Of a stretch of DNA of 64,000 bases, positions 46,607 to 55,857 are shown in pieces. Positions within the stretch are counted from its first letter, which is position 1; each line of letters opens with the position of its first letter. A program made the translations under genes and the position numbers. Location of the stretch: the NCBI RefSeq assembly GCF_001083805.1, contig NZ_JXSK01000008.1, forward strand, positions 62,001-126,000, written 5' to 3'. The notes below the pieces were generated by a model that was given only the letters and a program-made list of their open reading frames with translations, was not told the origin of the DNA and made no database searches. The stretch comes from Photorhabdus luminescens subsp. luminescens (GTDB taxonomy: Bacteria; Pseudomonadota; Gammaproteobacteria; Enterobacterales; Enterobacteriaceae).

Positions 46607-46985
46607 AAAAAATCATCAATTAGTTAACATTCAAAAATATGAATATATAGTATATTGATAAGAAATGTAATATAACTGTTGGTTTCATTTCCAAAGAGTG
46701 TGATAAATCTCATGACAAGAAAAGTTTCGTTAATCCCTTTAGTGTTAGAAATAGAATTTAATCGCTATAAATATTCCACTTAAATCAACCTTGAAAGCCA
46801 TTAACAATTAAATATTACGAGATATACTTACTGAAAACACTTAAAGTTATTTCTTAATAGAATAGCCAACTCCAAAAGAGTGAGATTTAATATCACCTAA
46901 AATAAAGGATGGCAGGTTAAAACCTGCCTCCTTAATCGGTTTGCTAGATAATTAAATTCTTAAAATATGCCCCATAAAGGTTCAA
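46607..46985. other. Spacer between duplicated units
   Basis: AT-rich region holding the promoter of the unit A hcp (46607 side) and the GGCAGG/CCTGCC terminator (46911-46928) of the next minus-strand gene. No gene seen. Confidence 0.45.
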
Positions 46986-47300
46986 CTACCAATTCCAAAA
47001 CTGCGATGTAACTTCAATTTCTGCGTTGTAAATAGTGCTGAAATTGGTGACTATAATTTTATAGAAATAAACAGCGTTAACAGGTGCGAGAAATGTTTTC
47101 TCCTCACCGGGGTAAACATCAATATAACCATACTGGTTATAATCTCCAATCGGGGGAGCCCAGTAATTTACCGCCCTAATCGGCGCCATACCATTGTTTT
47201 TTATAATCGCCAAAGGATAATGATTGGGAAATATTACATTTCCATGCTTAAAAATCTCAAACGATTGACCAGGGTTTATAGCTATAACTTTCGATGACAT
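46986..47300 (-). CDS. Unknown single-domain paralogue, unit B
   Basis: 104 residues equal to one domain of the 43542-44186 protein: GQSFEIFKHGNVIFPNHYPL, NNGMAPIRAVNYWAPPIGDY, GYIDVYPGEE, YFYKIIVTN, EIEVTSQFW. No signal peptide or hydrophobic helix. Function unknown. Confidence 0.65.
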   Translation of the reverse strand: MSSKVIAINPGQSFEIFKHGNVIFPNHYPLAIIKNNGMAPIRAVNYWAPPIGDYNQYGYIDVYPGEEKTFLAPVNAVYFYKIIVTNFSTIYNAEIEVTSQFWNW

Positions 47301-47691
47301 TTTATTCCTTCCTTATTTTAACTGTTATTTAATGACATATATAATAGGTAATTTCACCTATGAAATTTAACTTAACATTTTCCACAAACAGTTAAATATT
47401 GAAATTTGTCAGCACAGTTAAGAAAAATACAACCAACAAATTCATTGTATATACTTTGTCATTCAATCATGTAATAAATAACAACCGAAATAATAAGGTG
47501 CTGTTTTTTCCGCATTATCTATTCTGATAACCAATTCTCTCTCTCATTTCTATTACGACAGCAGTACCATACCATTAAATACAACAAACTTTTGAAAAAC
47601 AGATATAAATAATGCATTTATTAGGTATAATAAAATTATAATTATGTTATGATAAGTCATTATATCAACAAAATATTATGAGATTGAATAG
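47301..47691. promoter_or_regulatory. Duplicated divergent intergenic region, unit B
   Basis: Near-identical partner of 44187-44573; the strong conservation of non-coding DNA indicates a recent duplication. Confidence 0.5.
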
Positions 47692-48111
47692 ATGGATTTG
47701 GAAAAGTTAAGAAAATTAACCCTCAATAGTGGATTCACATTTAAAGAGCTTCTTATGCTGCAAAGGACCTTTAAAAATCTTGACGATGATGAAAGAAGAT
47801 ATGTAATAAAATATTACACAAAAAGCGATAATATTTACAATGTTATAATAGTGCTTGCTGAAGATGCCGGCGATCCCGTGTTATTTTTAACTTTCACATA
47901 TACATGCTTCATAATAGCTGGGCTTCTCAGCTATGATAAAAATACAATATCCATTTTATCATTTGCGTCGCTCATTTATATAATTCTAACAATAATATGC
48001 ATATGCTATAAGTCTTTTTATCACCGCTATCGTTATAATTTTTTCACATGTATAAAATTAGTCATTTTCTATATTCGTCTAAAAATAAAAGAAAAACTCA
48101 AACAGTTATAA
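47692..48111 (+). CDS. Small two-helix membrane protein 1, unit B (candidate immunity)
   Basis: 139 residues; the first 19 match the unit A copy but for one residue (MDLEKLRKLTLNSGFTFKEL), then it diverges faster, mainly in the membrane part (LFLTFTYTCFIIAGLL and ILSFASLIYIILTIICICY). Ends IRLKIKEKLKQL. Rapid divergence in the helices with constant ends is what specificity change of an immunity protein would give. Confidence 0.65.
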   Translation: MDLEKLRKLTLNSGFTFKELLMLQRTFKNLDDDERRYVIKYYTKSDNIYNVIIVLAEDAGDPVLFLTFTYTCFIIAGLLSYDKNTISILSFASLIYIILTIICICYKSFYHRYRYNFFTCIKLVIFYIRLKIKEKLKQL

Positions 48112-48167
48112 AGAATAAGTATTTTACGGCAAGCAATTTATATAGTTATAACAATGAGTTTAAACAA

Positions 48168-48572
48168 ATGAATTTAATTGACTTAAGAAAATTAATATTA
48201 AATAGCGAATTCACCTTTAAAGAATTGATTAAGATAAAGAGAAACTTTATTATGCTATATAAAGATGAGCCTGATATTTATGATAAATACCAAAGCAAAA
48301 CAGATTGTTTTTGTCATTATCTGTTATTTATAGCTGAAGAAGTCGCTATACCATTAATATATTCAACACTAATTAACTTATTTATAATATCAGGAATGTT
48401 TTTCAGTGGAAAAGCATATGGAATTCCATTGATGATTTTTGTTTACTTATCAATAACAATATCAGCTTTATTCTATTTCAGCTACTCCGTTAACTGTAAT
48501 TTCATAACAGGATCAAAATTAGCAACATTCTATATTCGTTTTAAAATAAAAAATAAATTTCAATCATCATAA
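48168..48572 (+). CDS. Small two-helix membrane protein 2, unit B (candidate immunity)
   Basis: 134 residues from ATG at 48168 (MNLIDLRKLILNSEFTFKEL); a longer frame overlapping the previous gene is not used. Helices around residues 66-84 and 88-112 (GKAYGIPLMIFVYLSITIS), basic C-terminus (IRFKIKNKFQSS). Its last codons overlap the end of the convergent effector gene by 13 bases. Confidence 0.65.
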   Translation: MNLIDLRKLILNSEFTFKELIKIKRNFIMLYKDEPDIYDKYQSKTDCFCHYLLFIAEEVAIPLIYSTLINLFIISGMFFSGKAYGIPLMIFVYLSITISALFYFSYSVNCNFITGSKLATFYIRFKIKNKFQSS

Positions 48573-49393
48573 AATTTATGATTTATTTCGCTATACAGAA
48601 GTTGAGCTTTATAGAAACTACTAGATATTTGGATAGTTAGCATAGGTTTTGACGTTAACCGCCATTTCCTTGCAAGATCCGCGTTAATATACCTAAATAA
48701 TTTTCCCGTACCCGGTTTGACAGAATAGCCTCCCGATATCCTATTCTTAGATTTAACAGGTTTAAGCTTGAACATTCCAAACGTTCCATATGCACTCGCC
48801 GCTAAATCAACCGAACTATAAACAATATCTCCTACATCGTCATCATAACCCAAAACATGAGAAATATACTGATAGCCCTCTCTAACCCAACCTATATATT
48901 GATTTTCATAGAGAACTGGAGTAATAGATTCATAAACATTATTAGGACCATGCGCCAACAAAACAACACCTATTGATTGAACACCTTTAGATCTTACAAA
49001 TTTCTTTGACTTAATTACAGCAAAACCAGCAACTGCTTGAGCACCACCAGCAACAACCCCACCGCCTATTTTTGCGTATTTAACCACGCCCTGATCTTCA
49101 AATATATCGGTTACAATATATTTGGTATAATCCTTACGCCTTAAAGCCTGATATTCTCTTTCCGTTATTTCATATTCATCTTTTACTTCATAAACCAATC
49201 TCTTCTTTTCACTTACATCAAAGGTATTTTCAAACTCACGTGTTTTTATATTAACAAAGTCATCAATTTCTTTTAAATATGACATTCTCAACTGGCTATC
49301 CTCTATAAAAAAGCTGGCAGCCAAGTGTGCTTTACGCTTCAATGACGAAGCGTAATTATTTAAATCATAAGAAAGATGGGATATCCCTTTCAT
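48560..49393 (-). CDS. Hcp-linked DUF4225 effector, unit B
   Basis: 277 residues; ATG at 49393 chosen because it follows the hcp stop by 7 bases, while the longer frame would overlap hcp. Residues 1-80 are helical (KGISHLSYDLNNYASSLKRK); the DUF4225 core follows (YIVTDIFEDQGVVKYAKIGG, then GVVAGGAQAVAGFAV, a glycine-rich hydrophobic segment, LLAHGPNNVYESITP, YSSVDLAASAYGTFG, LFRYINADLARKWRL). DUF4225 proteins occur downstream of Hcp and other T6SS carriers; the exact toxicity is not certain. The Gly-rich segment and membrane neighbours suggest a membrane target. Confidence 0.75.
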   Translation of the reverse strand: MKGISHLSYDLNNYASSLKRKAHLAASFFIEDSQLRMSYLKEIDDFVNIKTREFENTFDVSEKKRLVYEVKDEYEITEREYQALRRKDYTKYIVTDIFEDQGVVKYAKIGGGVVAGGAQAVAGFAVIKSKKFVRSKGVQSIGVVLLAHGPNNVYESITPVLYENQYIGWVREGYQYISHVLGYDDDVGDIVYSSVDLAASAYGTFGMFKLKPVKSKNRISGGYSVKPGTGKLFRYINADLARKWRLTSKPMLTIQISSSFYKAQLLYSEINHKFYDD

Positions 49394-49400
49394 AAAAACC

Positions 49401-49880
49401 TCAATAAACGTTGTCTTCCCATATGCTATATGCACTGGTGCCAGACATAACATGTTCCCACGTTATTGACTTATACATTAAAGATAAACTTTCCTGTGGC
49501 TGGCATTCATTATGCGTAGATGAATTTGGATAAAAACCATTCAATCCACATATATACGCGCCAGTGAGTTTTATCTTATAATAGAGTTCTAAACCACCTT
49601 TAGTTGATGTTCTGTAAAAATAAAAAATACATTGCAGCGATTCTTTATTGGTTATGGCTAACCCCAAAAGAGGAGAAGATTTGTCTATTGGCTTTCTTAT
49701 CTCAACCGGTTGATGGTTAACATGTTGACCTCTGGTTATATTGGAAGTCAATTCATAAACAAATATATGGTCTTCATGACCAAGCTGACATGTGTTACCA
49801 ATAGAATCAACCGTTGAACATCCCTGTGATATCAAACCTTGTTTATCACCCTTAATTTCCAAATAGATTATATTTGCCAT
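49401..49880 (-). CDS. Hcp family type VI secretion protein, unit B
   Basis: 159 residues, essentially identical to the unit A copy (AYICGLNG here). Same features: MANIIYLEIKGDKQGLISQG, KPIDKSSPLLGLAI, ITWEHVMSGTSAYSIWED. Carrier for the effector encoded 7 bases downstream. The long Hcp length with the SAYSIWEDNVY end is the effector-linked Hcp type. Confidence 0.92.
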   Translation of the reverse strand: MANIIYLEIKGDKQGLISQGCSTVDSIGNTCQLGHEDHIFVYELTSNITRGQHVNHQPVEIRKPIDKSSPLLGLAITNKESLQCIFYFYRTSTKGGLELYYKIKLTGAYICGLNGFYPNSSTHNECQPQESLSLMYKSITWEHVMSGTSAYSIWEDNVY

Positions 49881-50272
49881 AAATAACCATCAGTTAGTCA
49901 ATTTTTCAAAAACGTGAATATATATCAAATTAATAAGAATTATAATTAGTTATAAGTTCTATTCCAAAAAATATGATATATTTCATGACAAGATAGACTC
50001 AGTTAATACTTTTGCGTTAGTAATTTAATTAATTTACTAATCCAAGCAAACTCAGAATAGATGAGAGATATTGGTAATCAAATTGTACAAGATATATTTA
50101 CCTAAAACACTTAAAGTTTTTGCCCAAGGTTAGTTATAGCAGAGCAGAACAAAAAGTCCCTAAAACAGATAAATTATCCTTTTCTGTTTCAAACATGAAA
50201 ATAGCAAATATAAATGTTGACCAAGGTAATCAAAAATGTTTACCATAACTCTATGTTCAACAAAAAGGAGGG
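49881..50272. other. Spacer before the HicAB remnant
   Basis: AT-rich; includes the upstream region of the unit B hcp, similar to 46607-46750. No gene seen. Confidence 0.4.
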
Positions 50273-50362
50273 ATGGTGAAACAACGCGTAATGCCGAGGC
50301 ACCCCGGCAATGAGATAAAAGAAGCTCTAAGAAGAGCCATTATCAAGCAGTTAGGTCTTTAA
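50273..50362 (+). pseudogene. hicA toxin remnant
   Basis: A 29-codon frame encodes only the C-terminal part of a HicA toxin (VMPRHPGNEIKEALRRAIIK, then QLGL), matching the family end (HPG-EI--GT-R-I-KQLGL). The N-terminal part with the catalytic His is missing. It lies 51 bases before hicB, the normal place for hicA. Confidence 0.65.
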
Positions 50363-50413
50363 CAAATCCAGCCCTTCGTGGCTGGTACTTGCGGACTTTC
50401 ACCATAAAAAAAT

Positions 50414-50830
50414 ATGCGATATCCAGTAAACTTACAGTCAGCCGATGAGGGCGGCTTTGTTGTATCGTTTCCCGATATACCAGAGGCCCTTACACAAGGT
50501 GATACACGCGAAGAAGCGCTAGAAATGGCGCTTGATGCACTTATTACCGCTTTTGAGTTTTATTTTGAAGATAGTGAGAAAGTGCCTTTACCTAGTTCAA
50601 TAACAGGTGATTTTGTCGATGTGCCTATAAGTGTTGCAGCAAAAATTATGATGTTGAATACGTTTATTGATTCCGGCTTAACTCAGGTGGAGCTGGCCGA
50701 GCGTATTTCGGTTAAAAAACAGGAAGTACAACGTATTTTTAATTTACGGCATTCAACAAAAATCGACACTGTTCAGCGTGCTATCGGGGCAATGGGTAAA
50801 AATCTTGAGGTATCCGTGACTTCACACTGA
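50414..50830 (+). CDS. hicB: HicB family antitoxin
   Basis: 138 residues. Degenerate RNase-H-like HicB domain at residues 1-75 (MRYPVNLQSADEGGFVVSFP, DIPEALTQGDTREEALEMAL) and a C-terminal helix-turn-helix (SGLTQVELAERISVKKQEVQ). In an active module it would bind HicA and repress its own promoter. With hicA reduced to a fragment this is an orphan antitoxin. Confidence 0.85.
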   Translation: MRYPVNLQSADEGGFVVSFPDIPEALTQGDTREEALEMALDALITAFEFYFEDSEKVPLPSSITGDFVDVPISVAAKIMMLNTFIDSGLTQVELAERISVKKQEVQRIFNLRHSTKIDTVQRAIGAMGKNLEVSVTSH

Positions 50831-50865
50831 TAGGTAACGGAAGCAACAATATAAAGCTTTATTCA

Positions 50866-50900
50866 GTCTCTTATTGGTATGACCCACGCCAATAAGAGAC
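50866..50900. terminator. Perfect 12-bp hairpin after hicB
   Basis: GTCTCTTATTGG pairs with CCAATAAGAGAC around an 11-base loop, 36 bases after hicB. It lacks a T run and may be a terminator or a remnant repeat. Confidence 0.45.
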
Positions 50901-50994
50901 CAGAGATCAGCACTCAGTAAAATGCTGGCATAAAGCAGGGTATTTTCTGATCCCTTCCGCCAAAAACCTTAATTTATATTCAGTATTGGAAACC

Positions 50995-51129
50995 ATGAGC
51001 AGATCACGTAGTCATGATGAAGCAGTAATTGAAATAATTCGTAAGGACCCTGAGTTTGCTGAAATATACCCTATTGATTTCAAGATGCATCGCGACGGCA
51101 AGGGAGCGAATCCCCGGGAGCATAGATAA
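50995..51129 (+). pseudogene. Addiction-module antidote gene interrupted by ERIC
   Basis: Starts MSRSRSHDEAVIEIIRKDPE, the N-terminus of the HTH addiction-module antidote family (SRSHDE-x10-DPEFA-x-Y), then at residue 24 the frame enters ERIC element 5 and ends after 44 residues (REHR stop). The helix-turn-helix part is absent after the ERIC, so both insertion and loss occurred. No toxin gene (HigB/RelE-like) is seen. Confidence 0.6.
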
Positions 51130-51191
51130 CGATGTGACCGGGGTGAGTGAGCGCAGCCAACAAAGAGGCAACTTGAAAGATGACGGGTATA
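51065..51191. repeat. ERIC element 5
   Basis: 127 bp, orientation as ERIC 2 and 4. Its left end lies in the coding frame of the truncated antidote gene; its right end is close to the 3' end of cobT. Confidence 0.92.
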
Positions 51192-51211
51192 AATCAAATA
51201 CCATTTTATCC

Positions 51212-51239
51212 GCGTTATCCTACCCCGATAACGCTTTTT
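51212..51239 (+). terminator. Hairpin between ERIC and cobT
   Basis: GCGTTATC and GATAACGC, 7-base loop, then TTTTT on the plus strand. It ends plus-strand transcription; its stem also lies just after the cobT stop on the minus strand but without a T run there. Confidence 0.6.
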
Positions 51240-51250
51240 CTCTCATTCTT

Positions 51251-52300
51251 TTACAACGGCAGCACAATATTGCTATCGGCCAATAGCCCCATATTGTTAT
51301 ACATAGCACAAGCCGCATCCACCAGATGCATAGCCAACGCAGCGCCGCTCCCCTCCCCCAAACGCATGTCCAAATGTAGATAAGGCGCTAGTTGCAGGTG
51401 TTGCAACGCAATAATGGAGCCTTTCTCTGCCGATAAATGCGAAGGAATCAGGTAATGACGCACATCAGGAGCGATTCGACAAGCGGCCAGCGCCGCCGCG
51501 TAAGAGGGGAATCCATCCAGAATCACCGGCAGCCCGGCAGAAGCCGCGCCAAGCATGATGCCCGTCATCCCCACCAAATCATAACCACCGACCTTTGCCA
51601 ATACATCAATACTATCTCTGGCATCAGGTCGATTGATTTCAATCGCCTGTTGCACAACCGCCACTTTGTGATGCAGGCGTTCTATGGGGAAGTTAGCTCC
51701 AATGCCTACGATCTGTTGTGGATGGTTATCCGTAAGGACGCTGATCACAGCCGCCGCCGGTGTGGTATTCGCCATGCCCAATTCGCCCACACCAAACAAT
51801 TTCACGCCATTTGCAACCTGTTCCAATGTCAGGTACGCACTTGCCAGTAGCAAATCTTCGGCTTGCTGGCGGCTCATCGCTGGCCCTTGAGCAATGTTGC
51901 CACTGCCGCACCCCATCTTCATGTTCACTAATCCCGGAACAGGATCACTATCAATGCCCACATCCACAACTTTAATATCTGCGCCCGCGTTCACCGCCAA
52001 AACGCAAACACCAGTGATCCCTTTCATCATATTCTGCGCATGAATAGCCGTTGCTGACTTAGGCGATATGGTCACGCCTTCGTCATAAACCCCATGATCA
52101 GCAACCATCACAATAATCTGTTTACGATCAATATGATGGCCCGGCAATCCTCGCATTCCGGCAAGCTGAATCGCCAGATGTTCCAGACGTCCGAAACTAC
52201 CTGTCGGTTTAACCAGCCCATCCAATCGGGTAGCAGTACGCGCCATCGCAACGTTATCCAATGGCACAATAGTATTGATGATCGATGACAATGTTTGCAT
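51251..52300 (-). CDS. cobT: Nicotinate mononucleotide:dimethylbenzimidazole phosphoribosyltransferase CobT
   Basis: Makes alpha-ribazole phosphate for the lower loop of cobalamin. Start at 52300 ([20 protein letters not shown]); the frame runs 35 codons further into cobC and is not used. 349 residues (Salmonella 356). Features: [55 protein letters not shown], and [13 protein letters not shown] with the catalytic Glu. Last gene of the operon. Confidence 0.94.
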   Translation of the reverse strand: MQTLSSIINTIVPLDNVAMARTATRLDGLVKPTGSFGRLEHLAIQLAGMRGLPGHHIDRKQIIVMVADHGVYDEGVTISPKSATAIHAQNMMKGITGVCVLAVNAGADIKVVDVGIDSDPVPGLVNMKMGCGSGNIAQGPAMSRQQAEDLLLASAYLTLEQVANGVKLFGVGELGMANTTPAAAVISVLTDNHPQQIVGIGANFPIERLHHKVAVVQQAIEINRPDARDSIDVLAKVGGYDLVGMTGIMLGAASAGLPVILDGFPSYAAALAACRIAPDVRHYLIPSHLSAEKGSIIALQHLQLAPYLHLDMRLGEGSGAALAMHLVDAACAMYNNMGLLADSNIVLPL

Positions 52301-52304
52301 GGTG

Positions 52305-52922
52305 TTATTTCCGTATCTCAGGCAGCCAGTCAGTCCGGCTATTAAATGTGCGCAATGTCGTAAATCCATGTTGGATTTCCACAACACTGTACGCTCCCTG
52401 TTCAAAATGAAAATGCCACATAGCCGCAGGCGGCATCGCTAGCAGACACGCCAATAACAAGCCCAATACTCCCTGATGCGCGACTAATAACAGATTATCC
52501 TGACTTTCTTGTATCAGCAGTTGCTGAACCACATGTTCTATCCGGGCAGCAAATGTCGGAAAGGTTTCACCTCCGGTCGGGGATGCCTGTTGCCAATCTG
52601 CTAACCAAGCAGCCCAGGCTTGAGCGTCTTCATGTTGTAAATCGCGGTGATGGCGCATTTCCCATGCGCCGAAATGCATCTCATTGAGTTGAGCATCAAT
52701 GCTAGCTGATAGCGCATGATCGGCCAGAATAATCTCCGCAGTATGGCGCGCCCGCCGTAACGTGCTGCTTATCGCTTGTGAAAATGTCACTGCCGATAGA
52801 TAACGGGCAACTTGCCGAGCCTGATTTATCCCCGTTTCAGTCAACGCCACATCCGTCATACCACAGAAAACACCGCTCAGATTCGCTTCCGTTTGACCAT
52901 GCCGAACCAAAAATAGTCGCAT
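52305..52922 (-). CDS. cobC: Alpha-ribazole phosphatase CobC
   Basis: Histidine phosphatase removing the phosphate from alpha-ribazole phosphate or adenosylcobalamin phosphate. 205 residues. RHG motif with the phosphoryl-accepting His in [10 protein letters not shown]; further [22 protein letters not shown] and LLVAHQGVL with the second His. In Salmonella cobC is unlinked (next to cobD); here it sits between cobS and cobT, 9 bases after cobS. Confidence 0.9.
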   Translation of the reverse strand: MRLFLVRHGQTEANLSGVFCGMTDVALTETGINQARQVARYLSAVTFSQAISSTLRRARHTAEIILADHALSASIDAQLNEMHFGAWEMRHHRDLQHEDAQAWAAWLADWQQASPTGGETFPTFAARIEHVVQQLLIQESQDNLLLVAHQGVLGLLLACLLAMPPAAMWHFHFEQGAYSVVEIQHGFTTLRTFNSRTDWLPEIRK

Positions 52923-52931
52923 TATCGTTAC

Positions 52932-53678
52932 TCACAGTAACGCCAGTAAAAACACCAACTCCCCAACTTCCACTGACGCACCAAGGGTATCACCAGTCTG
53001 ACCGCCTAATCGTCGATGCAGATAAACCGCCAACAACCCGATAACCAACAGCGTGATCGCTAACGCCAACACACCAGACCAGCGCATCAGTAGAGCAATC
53101 AACATTGCCCCGCCTAACAATGTCAACAGTGTCTGATAACCGTTAACCCGCCCGATATAGAGATTCCCCAATCCACTCCCTTCACGAGCACAACGCTGGC
53201 GGTACATTAATAAGATAATCGCGCTCCTACCCGCAACAGATGCCGCAGTCAAAGCCATTAGCATAGGAGCGCCACGCAGAGATAATTCACTCACCACCAG
53301 TACTTTCGCCAAAATAAGGAAGATCAATGCCAACCCGCCATTTGTTCCCAAACGGCTATCACGCATAATCTCTAACATTTTTTCCCGCTTACGGGCAGAA
53401 AACACGCCATCACAGGTATCTGCTAAACCATCAAGATGGAGCGCTCCCGTTAATAACGCCAGCGCTAATACGTAACCCAACGCCGCCAAGGGCGCGCCAC
53501 ACCAAGGCGCCAGCAAGGTAAAAACCACCGCCGCAAGCATACCGATAATCAATCCAACCAATGGGAAACTCGCTATACCACGCACGTACTGATCTATGTC
53601 TAATCCCTGTGTCCAGCGCGATGGTACCGGGATGCGAGTCATAAATTGTAAGCTGGCAAGAAACAAGCGCAGATTCAT
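52932..53678 (-). CDS. cobS: Adenosylcobinamide-GDP ribazoletransferase CobS
   Basis: Membrane enzyme joining the nucleotide loop to cobinamide-GDP. 248 residues (E. coli 247), hydrophobic helices throughout; motifs [22 protein letters not shown] (Asp-rich metal site), [23 protein letters not shown] overlaps the cobU stop by 4 bases (ATGA). Confidence 0.93.
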   Translation of the reverse strand: MNLRLFLASLQFMTRIPVPSRWTQGLDIDQYVRGIASFPLVGLIIGMLAAVVFTLLAPWCGAPLAALGYVLALALLTGALHLDGLADTCDGVFSARKREKMLEIMRDSRLGTNGGLALIFLILAKVLVVSELSLRGAPMLMALTAASVAGRSAIILLMYRQRCAREGSGLGNLYIGRVNGYQTLLTLLGGAMLIALLMRWSGVLALAITLLVIGLLAVYLHRRLGGQTGDTLGASVEVGELVFLLALL

Positions 53679-54220
53679 TTAATTTTTACCTCAATTCCCG
53701 ATACCATCAAAAATACTTCACTGGCAGCCGCCGCCAGCCGCTGGTTAACCCTTCCGGCAATATCGCGGAAATGGCGGGCCAGACGGTTCTCCGGCACAAT
53801 GCCCATTCCCAGTTCGTTAGTGACCAGATATACCGGGGAAGTCATGCAAGTACAAGCCGCTAATAGATCGCTAATTTGCTGCTGAATTCCCACCTCCAAG
53901 ACAGCAAAATCCATGTGTTCAGGTAGCGTCTCCCCAGCTTGCTCAAATAATAGGTTGGTAATTAAGGTAGTGATACATTCCAAGATAACCGCTTCTCCCG
54001 GTCGGGTTTGTGTCGTGATAACGGCACCGAGATCACGATAGCCCTCCCATGTGCGCCAATGGGCTGGCCGATTTTCACGGTGCAGTTGTATACGTTCAGC
54101 CATTTCACTGTCTGTCACCACGGCAGTCGCAATATACAATACTTGCTCACTCGCTTGTGCCGCTAGTTTCTCCGCCAGCACACTTTTACCACTACGGGCG
54201 CCGCCAGTGATCAAGATCAC
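53675..54220 (-). CDS. cobU: Adenosylcobinamide kinase/guanylyltransferase CobU
   Basis: Bifunctional kinase and GMP transferase of the nucleotide-loop pathway. The GTG at 54220 overlaps the cbiP stop (GTGA) and gives 181 residues, the E. coli length; the frame is open 11 codons further. P-loop [10 protein letters not shown], then [42 protein letters not shown], and the end VSGIEVKIK. Confidence 0.92.
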   Translation of the reverse strand: MILITGGARSGKSVLAEKLAAQASEQVLYIATAVVTDSEMAERIQLHRENRPAHWRTWEGYRDLGAVITTQTRPGEAVILECITTLITNLLFEQAGETLPEHMDFAVLEVGIQQQISDLLAACTCMTSPVYLVTNELGMGIVPENRLARHFRDIAGRVNQRLAAAASEVFLMVSGIEVKIK

Positions 54221-55755
54221 GGAGCCGAACCTTGTCGATGGGTTTTCATACACTGATAAATCCGTTCTATATCCAGATGTTCGCGCATCGCTTTCGCCAG
54301 AAGGTCAAACTGAGTCTGTTTGTAGTGGGTATAATCCAGTGTTTCCCCTTGATAAGCCGCTAATCCTTTGCGCTGACGTAGAGCATTAAGCAGAGCGCGA
54401 GTAAAATGAGCGCTATCAAATAAGCCATGAATATAACTGCCTATCACATTGCCCTCTCGATTAACCGCACCATCACACCAGCTACCCGACTGGCCATTAC
54501 GCTCAGTAATACAGGCAAACGGTATTGCATCTTCCCCCAGTAATGAATTGCCCATATGAATTTCATAACCTCGTATAGGCTGCTCAATGCAATCTGATAG
54601 CAAACCCGGCAATGCCGACAAGCACTTACCCTTTACTCTGGTTGTCACTTTTTCATCGGCAAATCGGGTTTCCATATCCAGCAATCCAAGGCCATCCATC
54701 TGTTCAATGCCCGATTCCACGCCATCAATGATCCGTTTCCCCAACATTTGATAACCACCGCAGATACCGATAATCGGAACACCAGCCTGATGTGCCGTTA
54801 ACAAGGCATCCGCTAACCCGTTCTGCCTCAGCCATTGCAAATCTCCCAATGTGTTTTTGCTACCGGGCAAGATAATCAGATCAGACGGCTGCAACGCGGA
54901 TGGTTGAGTCACATAACGCAAGCGAACATCCGGTTGCACCGCCAGCGCGTTAAAGTCAGTAAAATTAGCAATATGAGGCAAACGAATCACCGCAATATCC
55001 AGCGCCTTTTCTGTTGCGCCATCATATTTGCCGGTTTGTAGCGCGACACCGTCTTCATCTTCCAGATCAATATTCAACCAAGGCATGACGCCTAATACAG
55101 GCACGCCAGTCAAGGCTTCAATCTGTTCAATACCCGGCTGGAGCAGGCTGACGTCACCTCGGAATTTATTGATGATCACCCCTTTTACCCGCGCTTTCTC
55201 CTCCGGGCGTAGCAGTGCTAATGTGCCATAAATAGCGGCAAATACACCGCCGCGATCAATATCCGCGACCAACAACACAGGTGCGTCAACCATCTCCGCC
55301 ATTCCCATGTTGACAATATCTCGATCCCGCAGATTGATCTCCGCCGGGCTGCCAGCGCCTTCCAGCACAATGACGTCATATTCACCAGCCAAACTGTGAA
55401 AAACCTCACAAATTTGCTGCTGTAAACTGGGCTTGTATTGGTGATATTCCACCGCATTCATGCTACAGGCTACTTTTCCCATCAACACAACTTGCGCCTT
55501 ACGCTCGCTGGTGGGTTTAAGCAATACCGGGTTCATCCGCACATCAGGCTCGATACCTGCCGCCTCTGCCTGAAAAATCTGCGCCCTTCCCATCTCTTCA
55601 CCGTTAATAGTGATACCAGAATTCAGCGCCATATTCTGTGATTTAAACGGCGCACAGCGATAACCATCCTGAACAAAGATACGGCACAATCCCGCAACCA
55701 ATACACTTTTCCCAACATCAGATGCCGTACCCTGCAACATTAAAGACAAGCCCAT
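54217..55755 (-). CDS. cbiP: Adenosylcobyric acid synthase CbiP
   Basis: Glutamine- and ATP-dependent amidase adding four amides to adenosylcobyrinate a,c-diamide. ATG at 55755 (AAGGAG 8 bases upstream), 512 residues (Salmonella 506). N-terminal synthetase: [35 protein letters not shown]-terminal glutaminase: [21 protein letters not shown] with the nucleophilic Cys, and SYIHGLFD with the His. Confidence 0.94.
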   Translation of the reverse strand: MGLSLMLQGTASDVGKSVLVAGLCRIFVQDGYRCAPFKSQNMALNSGITINGEEMGRAQIFQAEAAGIEPDVRMNPVLLKPTSERKAQVVLMGKVACSMNAVEYHQYKPSLQQQICEVFHSLAGEYDVIVLEGAGSPAEINLRDRDIVNMGMAEMVDAPVLLVADIDRGGVFAAIYGTLALLRPEEKARVKGVIINKFRGDVSLLQPGIEQIEALTGVPVLGVMPWLNIDLEDEDGVALQTGKYDGATEKALDIAVIRLPHIANFTDFNALAVQPDVRLRYVTQPSALQPSDLIILPGSKNTLGDLQWLRQNGLADALLTAHQAGVPIIGICGGYQMLGKRIIDGVESGIEQMDGLGLLDMETRFADEKVTTRVKGKCLSALPGLLSDCIEQPIRGYEIHMGNSLLGEDAIPFACITERNGQSGSWCDGAVNREGNVIGSYIHGLFDSAHFTRALLNALRQRKGLAAYQGETLDYTHYKQTQFDLLAKAMREHLDIERIYQCMKTHRQGSAP

Positions 55756-55857
55756 CACGCTATCTCCTTTTATTGGTGTAGCAGAGCAAAAAGCTGCTCC
55801 TCAGTTTTTACAACCGCGATTCCATTCGCCATGCAGCTTTAGCTGCCTTTCAAGCAC
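55756..55857 (-). other. Gap where cbiMNQO would be expected
   Basis: Only about 100 bases separate cbiL from cbiP. In Salmonella the cobalt importer genes cbiMNQO lie here. Two small hairpins (GCAGCTAAAGCTGC and GAGCA/TGCTC) are visible on the minus strand; no remnant of the transporter is recognisable. Confidence 0.6.

Larger units (their letters stand above)
43500..46620. repeat. Tandem duplication, unit A
   Basis: Unit A (unknown protein, two small membrane proteins, DUF4225 effector, hcp) is repeated in the same order and orientations as unit B (46900-49890), including the intergenic DNA. The Hcp proteins differ by about one residue. Unit A has lost function in two genes. Confidence 0.9.
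46900..49890. repeat. Tandem duplication, unit B
   Basis: Second copy of the cassette described at 43500-46620, offset by about 3.1-3.3 kb. All genes are intact here, except that the unknown gene has one domain instead of two. Confidence 0.9.
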
